Position numbers and translations under genes: made by a program. A stretch of DNA of 64,000 nucleotides from Edolisoma coerulescens (taxonomy: Eukaryota; Chordata; Aves; Passeriformes; Campephagidae): contig VWZW01001240.1 of NCBI GenBank assembly GCA_013397115.1, forward strand, positions 382,722 through 446,721, given 5' to 3'. Under the pieces are notes generated by a model, which saw only the letters and a list, made by a program, of their open reading frames with translations, made no database searches and was not told the DNA's origin. Below are positions 23,588-36,756 of this stretch, piece after piece. The first letter of the stretch is position 1; every line of letters begins with the position of its first letter.

Positions 23588-26563
23588 GTCACCACAGATA
23601 ACACTGCAAATACACATGCAATTAATGATCTTGATGAAAGAAAGAAGAGATAATTTAAAGTAAGGTGTTCTCTAATAAGCTAGAAACTCTTAGTAGAAAA
23701 TTTCTGCCTTAGCTACAAAGGAGTCCCAGCATTTTCAAAGCATCTGGTTTCCTGGCAATTCAGTGTATGTACATATGAAAAGGAAACACAAAGGATTTTC
23801 AGTGTCCTAAAATTTCCTCAGCTTGAAAACTACTTGCACAAGCCATGTGCATGCACAGGTTCAAGTATTGTAGCTCGACTGCCAAATTTAGCATAAAGAT
23901 AGCAGAAATTCCCAAATACTGGAGAGTGCTCTTATAAACATTTTTGCATCAGGTACTAGATAATGTAACCTAAGAGTTTGCAAATGTACTTTGCTTTATT
24001 GACAGCAGGTATTTTAGAGCTTTTTAGGTCATGACACCTTTTTACAATCTAAAGGAATATTGATCTAACCATAGTCTTCACCAAATTTATGCTGTATTGC
24101 GCCTTTGCATGTCAAGCATTAATTTCTAATGGTGATCTTGAGATTTAAAGAAAAAATTTAAAATGGTAGCAATAATTTTTTTCCATGGAGATGTAGATCA
24201 TCAGCTGTTTTTAGCTCTTGTTCCTTCTTGCCCCCTGCCCTTTTCCTGCAGAAAATCACACTTATTCCACCCTGAAACTACTTCTCCATTGAAAGAATAT
24301 CCTTGAGTCACTGCTGACTTAATCAAAAGTCTTCCAATGCTAACAGTTAACTATGAAGGCTGACGATGTGTTGAGTTTTTCCTGCATATCCTAACACACA
24401 AGGTCAGGACTCTGTTCTTTTAGGAGTTTCATGTAAAGATGATGACCCTCATACAGAACATTGACAGTCTTCACTTGTTACATTTGTCTTGCTTCTTTTT
24501 CATACTGGAAAACTAGTCTGTCCCTCTCGTATAGCTTTGTTCTGCAGTGGATGCATCATTTGGGTTTTGATCCTACCTATCAAAATGATTATTTGGGAAT
24601 GTTGTCCTTAGGTTTATCTTCTGCTCCTGTAGCATCACAGGCATTGCTCACCAATGAGAATATCCCTGATGCAAACTTCTGGAGACTTCCTTCGCTCTTC
24701 TTTTGTAGCTGGATTTTGTGTGAAGTCTGCAGAGCTCTTTTCCGAAGTATCCCTACCTTGCTGAAATGGATAGGAATTGGTACTTAGCTGTTATTAACCC
24801 AAGCTTAATATGTCATCAATTATCTGAAGAAGCATTTAAGATTTTTTTTCCAGACTTGTCATGGCAACTCATGGACTTTTAAGAAAAAGAAAAGAGATAA
24901 TGTTAGCTTAAATGATAGGCAAACTGGTTGACAAGCACAATGGGAGATGATCTTTAGTATGTACATTAACAGATTGCCATTTCAGAGAACTCCTTTTACT
25001 TGAATTGAGTGGCGCTTTTGTTCTCTTTGCAGTTTCATTCCCACAGCAGGGAGAATACAAGAAAAGGAAGAGCAGGGCCTTGCAGATGACAGTCTGATCA
25101 GTTAATTTCAACAGCAACTGAAAAGGAATCTTTTCATCTCCTCATAAGCCTCTGTCCATTGCTTGCAGGGTCCCAAAGAAAGAAAGAGAGCACAAGAGCA
25201 GGGTACCCTGAGGCCCCCACCACTCCCACAAGGTCAAACTCATTACCTGCTCTATTGCCACTTCTAAACTGTGCCTGCCAAGAAAAGATTAACAGAGATC
25301 TATTAATTTTTTTCTCCCCACCCTAAGAGAAACATAAAAGCAGCAGAAGAAAAGTCTTAAGGAGAACCAGGATGATGATACAGAGATTCTTTAGCACGGA
25401 AGAGGAACAGTATTTAATGTGTTCACAGACACAGAAATTATTTTCAGGCTGGTTATCAATCCTTCCAGTAGTCTGCTGGAACCTGGAGACATGAAGTAGC
25501 TGCTGGAGTTGTCAGTGTTTTGAGTTAAAGAAGAATGAATGCATTGCTGTCAAATGATCCTTCTTTATTTTTTTAACCCTGCTTTATTATTCATTTGCAA
25601 GCAAAAGAAGAAGGCAACTGGATGGGAATGAGAAATTAAATTAAAAAAAAAAAAATCTTCTGGCTGGAAAATAGAGACTTAGTCAATAGAGCAGGGTTGT
25701 CTTTTTCCAGAGAGCAGCTTGAAGAGAAGATTCAAATTGGGATCACATTTCACTTTTCTTGTAGGTTTCTCACCAAGCTTGTTCTGCATGTTTTTCAATA
25801 TGCAGGTGTTAATGAAATCAGGTTAATTCCATTCATTACATCTCTATCAGAATTCATCAAATATACTCTAATAACCTGCTAATTGTTTCCCAGTGAAAAT
25901 AAAGACGGGTCAGTCTGAGCCTATAGGACTTTTTTATTGATTACCTGGAATCTAGATTGATGGTCTTTGCTTAGTTCTTAATGAATTAATCTGCATTAGT
26001 GATGAGAAAAAGTAGAAATAGTTTTGATTTTAGTCCTACTGAAGCTGGGGACATGTCTTAAATTTCACAAACCAGCAAAGGATAAATGAGAAGTCTCCAG
26101 CTCAGCAGAGTTCACCACAGGCCTCAGAATACTAATTTTGTTCTTTGTTTTGCTTTTGCTTAGAATGGAGCCTGAGTCTACAAGCACTTTTATTTTTCTT
26201 TATCTCTAACCTTAAAATTGCTCAATATCAGTTTTGTGGTAAAGGACAAGTCAAAGCTGGAATTTGGTCTTCCCCTTTGTAAGCCATATTTAAGTTTGCT
26301 GTAAATCCACTTGACTACTTGGTTGGCAATGAGATAGGATTTTTGTGCCAACTTAATGTGCCCTGATAGAAAATGACATAAATAAAATACAGTTCTCAGA
26401 CAAGTACCTTTAGGGCCAAAAATATTCTCCCTAAAATTTAGAAAACCCCAAATTCAACAATGCTGGGCTTTTTTTCCTTTAAAGAGGGACAATTTTTCTC
26501 AGCTTGTGCAATTCTGTACCTGTGATTATAAGTACTAATCTTAAAAGAAATTTCATGGAGTGG
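23588..26563. other. Unique non-coding sequence
   Basis: No gene or repeat recognised. A run of 13 A lies at about 25642-25654. Confidence 0.55.
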
Positions 26564-26595
26564 ACATATATGTGCACATGCACACATACGTATAT
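26564..26595. other. 32-nt perfectly alternating purine-pyrimidine tract
   Basis: Every base from 26564 to 26595 alternates purine and pyrimidine without a break. The tract mixes CA/TG, TA and CG steps and is not a simple dinucleotide repeat. Such tracts can adopt Z-DNA; that is established chemistry, but formation here is inference. Confidence 0.85.
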
Positions 26596-28680
26596 CTGTA
26601 TGCACAAACAGCTGGATTTTGAATTTAGCTTTTAGAGACTTATTAAAGTGACATGCGGTGTCGCCTCCGGCTTTATAGGAACCCTTAGTTAAAAAGATAT
26701 GAGGGTAGTGATTGTAAAACCATCATGTTGCAAACATTAGTTAATGCTTCTGTCAGTCAGTTCTCTCTGGTGTGCTGTAGTCTCACATCAGAAGGCATTA
26801 ATCTTACACTGGCTGATAGACAGAAATGCAGCATTGCTCTTCTGTTAAATCAAAATGTGCCCAGTCCTTTACAGAAATGTGTTCCGCTCCTGCCAGTAAG
26901 AGGCTCTGCTTTTTTGGCAACATGCTGTGTTCTTGCCTTCTCGTAAAAAGATTCTGACTTTTCACTAATGTACGTAAATCTTTGGGTTTCAACACTGGAA
27001 AACAGTGCAGGTCACTCTAGAACTAAAAGGACCCCAATTTTCCTATATTAGACCCCAAAACAAAAGGACTTGAGGGAATCTAGCTGTACTAAATAGTAAA
27101 AAGCAACAGTAAAAGCCACAATTTTGTGCTGAAAGTCCAGTTCTATTCTTGCTTCCCTTTCCTGTCCTCGGCCACAGCCTCTGTGAGCTCACACCTCTGC
27201 TTTGGTCTCCAGGAAAGTCTCATACCTTGTGTCAGCTTATATATGTCAATATACACACGTGTATGTCTGTGCATGCTTATATCTTCTTGTACGTTCTAGT
27301 TCTCGTCTTTAGAATCTTTTTTACCTCTTTTTTGCAAGACCTTCTGAGGAGGTTTCTTTGGGTTGCTTATTGTCAGCCTTGATTGCTTCCATAGCTTATC
27401 ATTGCCAGACCCTTGTTGTTTGGTTTCCAATTTCTGTTTGCCTTTGTTCTCTGGACTACTTTTCCTGTGGATTCTTTAGCGTTGTTTGCCATTAGGTTTT
27501 TATCTTCTTGAAATGTCAAACCCACTGCATCATGTACTTTCTGTTTTGTAAGGCCTTTGAAGTGGGGGGGTGATATTTATTCTGTTCACATGGTACCTTG
27601 TACAAAGGGTTACCAGCTTGATAGGTCTCCAAGCAGTTCTCTGTGATATTTAATGTTAAAATATCCACTGTTATTCTATTAGGCATATCCATGGGCTGGG
27701 AAGACAGGACTGTGTGTGATGCTTAAGATGTAGACAGACAGTAGCACTGCACTTTTTCTTTTATGTGTAAGTCATTGGCTTGCAAATTACATTTTTGTCT
27801 TTAAAATGTGTGGTTTTGTGTTGTTTTTCCAGGACTGATAAAGGCTTTGGCCAACTATGAGTGTATAGGCAGGAGGCAAGCTCAATTGCTTCCTCCACAG
27901 TGCTCTTGTGCCCTATTTATTAATTGGGTCCTGTACAAAACCAGATTGCAACGCAATTCACTTCTCATTCTTTCGAAATTGAACCCATCTATTACTAATC
28001 ACTGAACTTAGGTTTAGCACTGAGCTTGTTTCCTGTCTATGAGCTGTGCTATCATTGCTACACTTATTAATCTTTATATACGAGTGTTATACAGTATGGT
28101 CTAAAAAGCATTCCTGGACCTTTTATTTCCAGTACCTTGCATTTCTAGCTTCAGTCCCAACAGCTTTTTGTTGTTGTGCTCACAAAAGTTTTGCTGAGCA
28201 TGACCTCCCCTTTAAAAGTCTTCTTGGACCATTTGCTACGCAGCCTGTCTGAATAGTCTTCTGTTCTTTGCCTTGTGACTGAGCTTAGGATCTTTGCCTG
28301 TGCTACAGCTCTGTAGTTTTCCAGTTTGGCCCTCAATTCTGCATTAAGCGTGGCTGCAATGTAAGCTTTCCTCAAATGCTTAGCCCTATTGAAAAATAAT
28401 TGCAGTTTTCCAGGGAGGTGTACAAACCAGTGCGGTTAAGAATAGTGATGTTACAAAGGCTTTGAGCTATGTAATGCTATGGATTATTTTTTTTAAGAGA
28501 AGTTCTTTTCACTGAGGGTCCCACCCCAAGCTGAGCTTTCTGCAGTTCAGTGTGAGAGAAGAGCTCACAGTTCTGTGATATTCAGAGGGATTTGAGCTAC
28601 TGGTGGTTTTGAAAGAGAAAGTATCAAAAAGGGGTGGAATAGAAACCCTAAAGCACATAAAACCGCTTCCACAGTGTTTG
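26596..28680. other. Unique non-coding sequence
   Basis: No gene or repeat recognised. 27.1-27.6 kb is T-rich on the plus strand and includes another short alternating tract near 27250-27270. Confidence 0.5.
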
Positions 28681-28700
28681 TTTTTTTTTTTTTTTTTTTT
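28681..28700 (+). repeat. Poly(T) tract, 20 bases
   Basis: Twenty uninterrupted T bases. A minus-strand retrocopy would show its poly(A) tail this way, with its body to the right. No poly(A) signal or known mRNA sequence is visible there, so only the homopolymer is called. Confidence 0.95.
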
Positions 28701-29145
28701 CCATCTCTCCTTGCTTTACAACTCTGGATACAGAATATTCTTTGTTACTTCTCTTGGACTGAATTCTTTTTCGACTGCTCTGATACTGTCCTCAGTTGCA
28801 AAAATAAGATGTGTTGCCCCACTAGCAGATGTATATTTTGTTCCTGCACAGTTTTCTCTTCCTCCCTGCTGTTCATGAGCATAAAAGGATAGGTTTTTAA
28901 CTCCTGCAGTACTAATTATGTCTCCTGATCAGTCTTTTTAAAAACTACAACCTTTCTCAAGGACAGTCCTGCCTCTGAGCAGACTCATGTTGATGCTTCT
29001 GTGTTTGGACTGTTTTAAATCCTTGCACTCTTCAGACTTACCTGAGCCATCTCTTGGTATCTTGGGGAAGAACAAACTCCCCACAAACCATTTGTATTGC
29101 CCTTGTCCATTTGGCATATGCCTTGTTGCTTTAGGTCTCCTGTGT
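28701..29145. other. Non-coding sequence, nothing recognised
   Basis: No gene or repeat recognised to the right of the poly(T) tract. Confidence 0.5.
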
Positions 29146-29330
29146 CACTGTTGTACTGGGGACGGCAAGAAATGACACGAGTTCGATCTAGGGAGAAAAC
29201 GAATTATTTATTAATTTACAGACTCATTTATGTATCTTAGTTCGCTTGAATGACACAAGGCCATTGGTCCCTGACCATCCACCTCCCAGAGTGATTGGTT
29301 AAATCCTACAGCACCCATTTCAAAATATTT
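29146..29330 (-). mobile_element. Candidate LTR fragment (U3-R-U5 layout)
   Basis: On the minus strand there are two CCAAT boxes (in the 29250-29300 stretch), a weak TATA-like ACATAAAT near 29224-29231, AATAAA at 29212-29207, and then a CpG-containing stretch (tagatcgaactcgtg) leading to a terminal ..CAGTACA or ..ACA. This order fits an LTR promoter and poly(A) region. Matched ends and a target duplication were not found, so extent and family are uncertain. Confidence 0.4.
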
Positions 29331-32300
29331 CTCTAGTTAATATCACCTCAATACTGCATAACAATCTTGCACCTGCAAGATAAAGGGATTGGTTTACAAA
29401 AACTTCTAACTGTTTTTGGCTGGTGTCTGTGTGAAAGCAAGGACTCTTACACAGACACTGGCAGAAAGATGGAAAATCTCCCTGTGACCAAGCTTTCAGC
29501 ATCCACATCCTGGATATGAAGTGTTCCAGTAGCTGAAAACCATGGAAAAGCAGTACTTCAGGCCTTCTGTGGAAAGGTGATGTAAGAATGTGGACAGGAG
29601 GATATCGAGAAAATACTTTAATAAATTCCAACTAGATGTTGACTATCCCTCCTATTGATTTGATGCCGTTGGTGTTCTCTTTCCCTGCTGCGTTCTCTTG
29701 CTTCTTGTCCTCTGAGAGGTGGAATTTATCACCTTGCAGGCAGATGGGGCATTTGGCAGAAGCAGGATCCAGATGTAAAGCTTTGGAAAATTCCCAAGAG
29801 CAGCATCTGGGCTTGGCTCTGGCTTACTGCCTGAATTCTTTGTGAACTCGGAACAGCTGGCCCTGAAACTGCCTCTGAGGTTATCTCGGGGGTGGTTGCT
29901 ACAGATCTGGCTGTGAAATCATATTCTCCTGACATACCTCTCCACTCGGAGGAAATGTACCCATAGGTTTACATGCAGAAATCTTTTTGTAGCTCAAACT
30001 TCAAATGTACTGTATAAAATATGAGCATGTATCTTTTTGTACCCACAAGATGAGTAATCTGGAAACTGCATGAGGAATAAGCTTGTGTGTGCGTGGACTC
30101 ATGTCAATGTATTTCTGTGTGAGAATATGGATAATTGTTAGCAGATTCTGTACTACTATGACTGCTTTGACTCCAAGTCCATGTGCATATGCCAGCAGAA
30201 TATTTGGCTAAATATCTTTTCATTTCATGTAGCAGCAGAACACTGTAGGTTTTGGGCATGTTGCCTTCTGTCCATTTGACTTAAAACACAGCCTTGCGCA
30301 GTTGAATCGTGTTGCCTTCATTATGTGAAACTTAGCTCTGTGCACAGGTCTGATAGAGACTAATTTTTCAGACTTAAGTGGATCCTAATTCAGTGTCAGA
30401 CCCTCTTTGCAGTGGGGATATTCACTACTAGATAGATTTCAGTGCAGTCAAAACAAACAAATGTGCATTGAGTCAGTATTTTATAATGTTCACAGCTGTC
30501 TACATCATGAATGGGAAATAGTCTGTCTTCTATTTATGGTAAATCATTGATTAGAATACACTTGAAATATTGGGTTGAAAATACATGTATGTCATCTATG
30601 CAGATATATTTCAAATATTTATCCCTCTGTGTGTAGTGTGGAATATATTTATGATTAAATGATCAGACATGTGAATTTTGGTGCTTCAGGATACAAAAAG
30701 AAATATCTTTTTGATATATATGGTCTTTTTTTATAAAACTGTCATAAACACTTTTTTGGAATGACTTCCATTAGATTGACTACTTATTAATATATAAGAA
30801 AGAAAGGCCTAATGTTGAATTTGACTACTTCAATGTGTATCTTTGGGTGCATCCATGCTGTTTTTATACATACTTGCATGGAAAAGTATGTATGGGATAA
30901 GTTTAGGATGAAAAGTGTTTGAAAATGGTAGAATTTTTACTACTGGTTTCTACTAAGTCATTGACAGCTGTTTTTCATTGTTATCTCTACTGAAAGTTTA
31001 CTTAAATCAAGACTAGTTGAGTCTTACAAGGTGAACTGGTCCATCTGACCCACTCTGCATTCATAACCCACTGCGAATTTAGTCACTGTTTCCCTTTATG
31101 ATAAATTGAAATATACAAATGATAAAGGCAAGATAAGAAATTTTTCTTTTTGGCATGTTTTTCTTATTTCCTAGGATCAAATTTTGAATACAAGAAAGGG
31201 GAGCAGTTTAATTTCTTGAGGTCATCTCTGCTAAAGCACATGTCTTGGTGTTTTAGTGCTGCAGGTGCTGGATAGGTGCTGTCCACTGAGACATTCTGTC
31301 TTTGACATCATAGGGAAAGTCTGTACAGTTGCTTGTAGGGCAGATTCCCTGCCATCATCTCCTTTCCACAGCTCAGCTGTTAGCAGAGAATTTTTGCAAT
31401 TGGGGGAACACATCTGTTCTTCTCTCTCCTTTTAACATTGAAGATGCTGCTCTCACCAGCTCTCGGAGTTCTGGGGGAATTTGGTGGGTAAAGTCAGAGG
31501 CATCAGACAGCACTGGAGCTGTACCTTGTGCATGACCTCTGCCAGTCAGGTCAGGTTAGCAATTGCTGCATTAGACACAGCAAGCACTGATTCCCCTGTT
31601 GTGACTCCCTCTCTTCGTAATTACTGAGATCCATCTCTTTCCATTACCTATTACCGAAAGTGCAGTACGCATGGAAAGATATTTCTATCATGTGGAACAG
31701 AGATAATGGAGGAATTATAAAAGAAGAACAGTATTTTCTCTATTTCAGACTACTTTTCTGCAATTTTTGTATTCCTTTAGTCATAAAAAAAGTAATAGTG
31801 TTTACTTTTTTAATTTTAGAACTGTGGCAGGTGGTGGGGAAAGATAGGATGATATAAAGCATTTTGCTTCTCATGATGCAGTTTGGGGCCATACTATGTT
31901 CACTGCTTTCTAGTTTCTGTGACATGATTTACTCCCACAGAACTACTGTCCCTGAAAGGGTGATTGCTGCACTGATATACCTAAATGTACAACTGCTTGG
32001 TATAGTTTAGGACAGGTGCTGAGTAGTAAGTCCTGCTGTTGTGCTAATCACCAATAACTTCCTAAAATGAGTCGGTAGTTGGGGAAACATGTTAAAATTT
32101 TAAAACCAGTAGTCTTACGTGCATATCTAAGTAGTCTTGGCTCATCAGGTATAAGGTCTAAGAAGTACAGAGTAGAAATTGGTTGAATACATTTAAAAGC
32201 CAGCCTGCTTGGTTTCTCACTCTCTGTTGTAGAAAAAGTGTGTTTTCTGACACCCTGTTGTGATGTTTTCTGGAGAAAATGGTAGAATCTATAGTAAAAA

Positions 32301-32662
32301 CCTCTGCCCCTTTAGCTCGAGCAGTGAATCTGTTAGCAAGCATGACGTGTGAGCTGCTATCAGATAAAGCTGTGACTACAATGGAATTTAAGCTAAAAAG
32401 AATAATTTTAATATTATAATGCCATTTAGTCTGTCACTTGCAATCTGCTTTTTAAGAGCAGTTCTAGGTCACTGACTTGATCTTAACTTACAATTTCAGA
32501 ATGACCATGGAATTTTGCACAAAACCCTCTTGAATAAGACAAGAGCTGTCTGTTCAGTTTCCTGGACAGACATATGCACAGCAGGAACACATGATTAATA
32601 AAAAGATATTAAGAAAATGATAGGAAAAAAAGTCTTCTTTCTCTCAGAGTGTAGTAGTGCTT
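29331..32662. other. Unique AT-rich non-coding sequence
   Basis: No gene or repeat recognised. Confidence 0.55.
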
Positions 32663-32686
32663 TTAAAAGGGACTTTTCCCTTTTAA
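32663..32686. repeat. Perfect 10-bp inverted repeat, 4-nt loop
   Basis: TTAAAAGGGA and TCCCTTTTAA face each other around CTTT. The arms are perfectly complementary. Confidence 0.93.
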
Positions 32687-33207
32687 CAGTCTTTTAGTTT
32701 TGGTGTACTCTGAATAATAGAAATTCACTTTTCCAGTGTCCCAAATGACAGGGAGAACTGTTTAATCAGCAGTATATCTTCAAAATTGCATTTAGCAAAT
32801 AAATGTGTGGTGGACTTTAAGTATAAATAAGACCCATCCCTTGGATCTTCTTTTAACTGCAAACCTTCAAAGAAATTATATTTTTACTTCCAGCAAATTA
32901 CCTAGGAGAAAAAAATGACAAGAGTAATCTATTTTTTTCACAGCTGGTCGGTTGGCCAGAGTTTCTCATCAAGGAGTACATGCTGTTTGCTCCCCAGATG
33001 GACAGGCTGGATGAGTAACAAATCCACAGAGCCCGGGACACAAGGTAGAAATTATACTGTCTGTGCTTTTAATCTTGCACAGCTCTGCTCATTGGTAGTT
33101 GCAGGTGGCCCATATCCAAATGAGACTCCATTGGGACAATATCCTGTATTTTGTCAAAACGAGTCCCATTAAAGCTTCAACTGGAATTCGGCCAAAATAC
33201 TGAAATA

Positions 33208-33249
33208 ATTATGGGGAAACTTTTTTAAAAAAAGTTGAAGCCCCATAAT
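33208..33249. repeat. 42-nt imperfect palindrome (two nested 9-bp arms)
   Basis: Outer arms ATTATGGGG (33208-33216) and CCCCATAAT (33241-33249) are perfect complements. Inner arms AACTTTTTT (33218-33226) and AAAAAAGTT (33228-33236) are also perfect, around a single A. An internal loop of 1 against 4 bases separates the two helices. This could form an 18-bp hairpin in DNA or RNA. It may be a collapsed terminal-inverted-repeat element or a chance structure. Confidence 0.9.
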
Positions 33250-36200
33250 GGTGACAATTAGACATTTAAGCACCATCAACTGTACCTGCAATTTTAATTT
33301 CTTCTACTTGATCTGTTTTGTCTGTCTGGCTCAGCGCTACAATGAGAGGTACTGAGCAAAAACTACATGAGAGTGTGACTGTGAACACTTGTTCTGGGGG
33401 GTCTGTATAGTGGTGGAGCAGCAGTGCTTGAACAGTGCCTGGTGAATTCCCTGAGGCTTGGACAAGAAATGCTGCCTGTATGCTGGCACACAGATATTTG
33501 GGTCACATCTTGCTCATCTTGCTTTCCCTTTAATTTAAAGCATGTTTGCTGCTGTCCTCATTCTGCCCAGGGGTACTCCTACTTTATCAGTCAAAAGGCG
33601 TGGAGATTTAGGAGCCTTTTTTGTGAGAGTCCTATTAAAAAGTCTGAATTACAAAGTGATTCCATACATAAGCCCTGAACTGTTTCCTTGAGGACACCAA
33701 CCTCCCCCTTTCCTCCTACAGTCTAGATGTTGAAGACCTGCATTTTCTTCTTCCTGTGCTTTTGAGATGCCATACCAGAGCTGAAACATCTCAAAGGTAT
33801 ACTAAAATGCTATTGGGCATGTTTGAAAGTGATATGTCTAATTTCTAAAGAAAGCCTTGAGGCAAAATGCTTTTCTCTTGCTCTGATGTAATCCTGCCGA
33901 TTTCTAAATCATTGTACTTTTAAACTAGGCATGTAAACAGCAGAATCCAGATTCATTAGTGTAAGACTTGGAGGGCTGCTGTGTGGGATGTCATGGTAAC
34001 TGGAGTTCTCTGCTTTCCCCACCATTTCATGAGAGCTGTGGGGCTGGAGCAGAGCAGAGGCCAGTCCAGTCTGGTGCTCATCTCCTCCAGGGACAGCGCT
34101 GAGAGAGTTCTGGCCTTTCAGCTTGGCTCAGCATGCCTATTGAAAGCAGATGTGATCTCTTGGTCCCTCTTTTTAAAAGCTCATATCTGCAGATCATGCT
34201 GATGTGTAAACTTGGTGCTGACTGCGTGGATTAGAAGTGAGATACTTCTAGTTGTTGTAGGTGAAACCTCCTCAGACCTCTTTGCATCTGCTCTCCCTTT
34301 CTGGCTGCTCTGGCCCTGATGTATGTGTGGGGAAGATGTGTGGACATGGGTAGGAAAATGTCAGATTTGGAAAAAATGTAATCAAATTAATTTATTTAGT
34401 TCCTAAGTCTTCTACTGAATGGAGATACTGGAATGTGTCCCTGTTTTATCTGGTGTCTGGAAATCTCTTGGTATGGATACCCACTGGGCTCATGCAGTAT
34501 CCTTGAGACACAACTAGGACCAGAAGGAATCTCTCTGCATGGCCCTTTATTTTTCCTCATAATGACCAAAGCTGAATTCCTGCTGTGACATTGCTTCAGG
34601 ATCCAATGTCCACTCCTGTCCTCTTTGCTCTTTCTAGCTATCTTACAGAATTAAGCAAGCTAAGGTGGATACAGCCCTCTTCCCCTGTAAATAACGGGCC
34701 ATTGGCAGCATTCCTTGGTGATATATCTCAGCATGTATTTTGATAGAGCAGTTACAGAGTACGTAAGTCCTGGGCCATCAGACTGCAATCTGTCTTGGAA
34801 CAGTTTTGCTGATACTTCCACAGCAGATGCCTGTGTGGGCTGATTTCTTGTAAGCCCTGTAGACTACTTTATCTTCAGCAACCTTCTCAAACCTCAAGGT
34901 AATTTAGATAAAGCATTTGTGCCCTTGCTCAGCTTCACAATCAATATTTAACTGCTTTGCTATTATAAAGATACCTTGCTAATGAGCACACGGCATACAC
35001 CGTCTGCTGGAGTGCACATTTGTTGGTAATTTTTCTCCTCCATAAGAAAGTTACATAAGACTGTATGCAAACAACAGCATCAGCAAGCAGCATGTTTATA
35101 TCAATGTGGGCAGAAAGGCTAAATCTGAACAAGCTACAGATAAAAAATACAGTGTAGTTCTTGTGTACCTGAAAAACTAGTGACAGGTGGTTTGATTTTT
35201 CTTTTTCTGTGTGTATGGTGTTTTTCTTTTTTCCTTTTTTTTTCCCCTACGTTGGTGGGAGACAAGAAAAATCTTCCTAAGCAAGTCGCATTGCCTGAAA
35301 TAATACACCTCTGCACCACAGGCATAACACCTATATGACTAGACTTTTAATCTTTAAAATAGTTGTCAAAGATGCACAGCCTTTTGTTTGGTTTGTGTCT
35401 GCTCTGACCTGGTTTTGGCAGCAGCAAGTGTAAATGTTGTTAGTCCTCTAGAGTCTAGAATGACAAGGCCAGCTGGAGTTCTGGAATGCCAGGCGACTCT
35501 CCTGTAGTGCTGGTTTATCAGAAGGAAACTGAGAGCTAAGAATTTGGACAGTAACAATTCATGCTCCTTTATGCTGTAAGAAGGAGATGAGTTGAAGCCA
35601 AATAAAATTTCCTGAAGGGACACATTTGTTACTGACCTCAGTGAGTGCAGAGTAAAATACGCTCCGAAATAGGTAGACTGCTATTTTTGCTGCCATTCTT
35701 CTGAGCAGACGAAAAGCTCAGCTGAAGCCTGGAGAACTGTTTGATAAACATCACAGCAGCTCGGTGTTCCCCATGGCTGTGCATGAATGGCTTTAGGCGT
35801 CTGTCTTTCTGTCTGCCATTAAAAAAACCACCCAAAAAACCCCAAACAAGTATTTGGCCATTCTCTTCTTTCAGGCCAATTTTGAGCAGTGCTGTCTTAT
35901 GGTTGTTCCAGCAGCCCAGCATGAAGATCCACTCTCAGCATTAATCAGTAGTCAGGTCCCAAAGGAAACTGTTCACAACACACAGGTTTCAGAGCCTTGG
36001 ATAGGATGTGACTCATGGGTATGTGGCACCTACCCCACAGACATCCTGATGAGCCTACAGCATGTCACCATTTTCCCATTGTTCAGAACCACATGCCAGC
36101 AAGTGCCCAGAAAGATTTCTTCTTCCACTGGGTCATTTCTTTTGTCATCCTGGGCTGCAGTAATCGGGTCAGACCAGGCTGAACTTTGTGCATTTGCGTG

Positions 36201-36739
36201 AGAGAGAGGAACCTTTACTGCGTCTTTTCAGTATTATTTCAGAGTTGATTTAATTAGCCCTTTTCATTTTTAGCTCATGCAGGAAGCATTCTTTTTTCTT
36301 ACCCACTTAGCCAGAAACATCATGGGCAGTTTTATGGGCTTGCTACAAAAAATATCTGAGCAGCAGCCTTGAACATTCTGTGACAGCAATGTCTGTGCCA
36401 CTTCTATGTGGCTACACCTGCCAAGGCAGCTGTCTGTCTCCCAGGAGAATTAGGGTCAGACATTGCCCCCTCCTAATGATGAGCAAATAGGGGTTTTAAT
36501 GGGAGCATATTTGGGCTGAGTTATAAAACAAGGAAACAAGCTGTTCATTTATTGGTTGTAGCATATTCCAAAGGTGTGAGAAAAATAATTGCAGCTTAAT
36601 TCATTGGGATATTGATACATCTGGTGGGGATAGTGAATAGCAGAGAATTGTTGCTGGTGTGTAATCAGCCATACTAGAAGCCAAATGCTGGTAAAGGCTC
36701 AAACAAAATGTGATGGAATCTAGAGCTGCATCTTGGATC
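33250..36739. other. Unique non-coding sequence
   Basis: No gene or repeat recognised. An A/C-rich low-complexity patch lies at about 35820-35850. Confidence 0.55.
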
Positions 36740-36756
36740 CCATGGCAAAGCCATGG
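36740..36756. repeat. Short perfect inverted repeat CCATGGC-AAA-GCCATGG
   Basis: Seven-base arms around AAA. It is small enough to be chance and is noted for completeness. Confidence 0.9.

Noticed and set aside
28674..28892. Minus-strand processed pseudogene suggested by the poly(T) run
   Set aside because: No poly(A) signal complement or recognisable mRNA sequence follows the tract.
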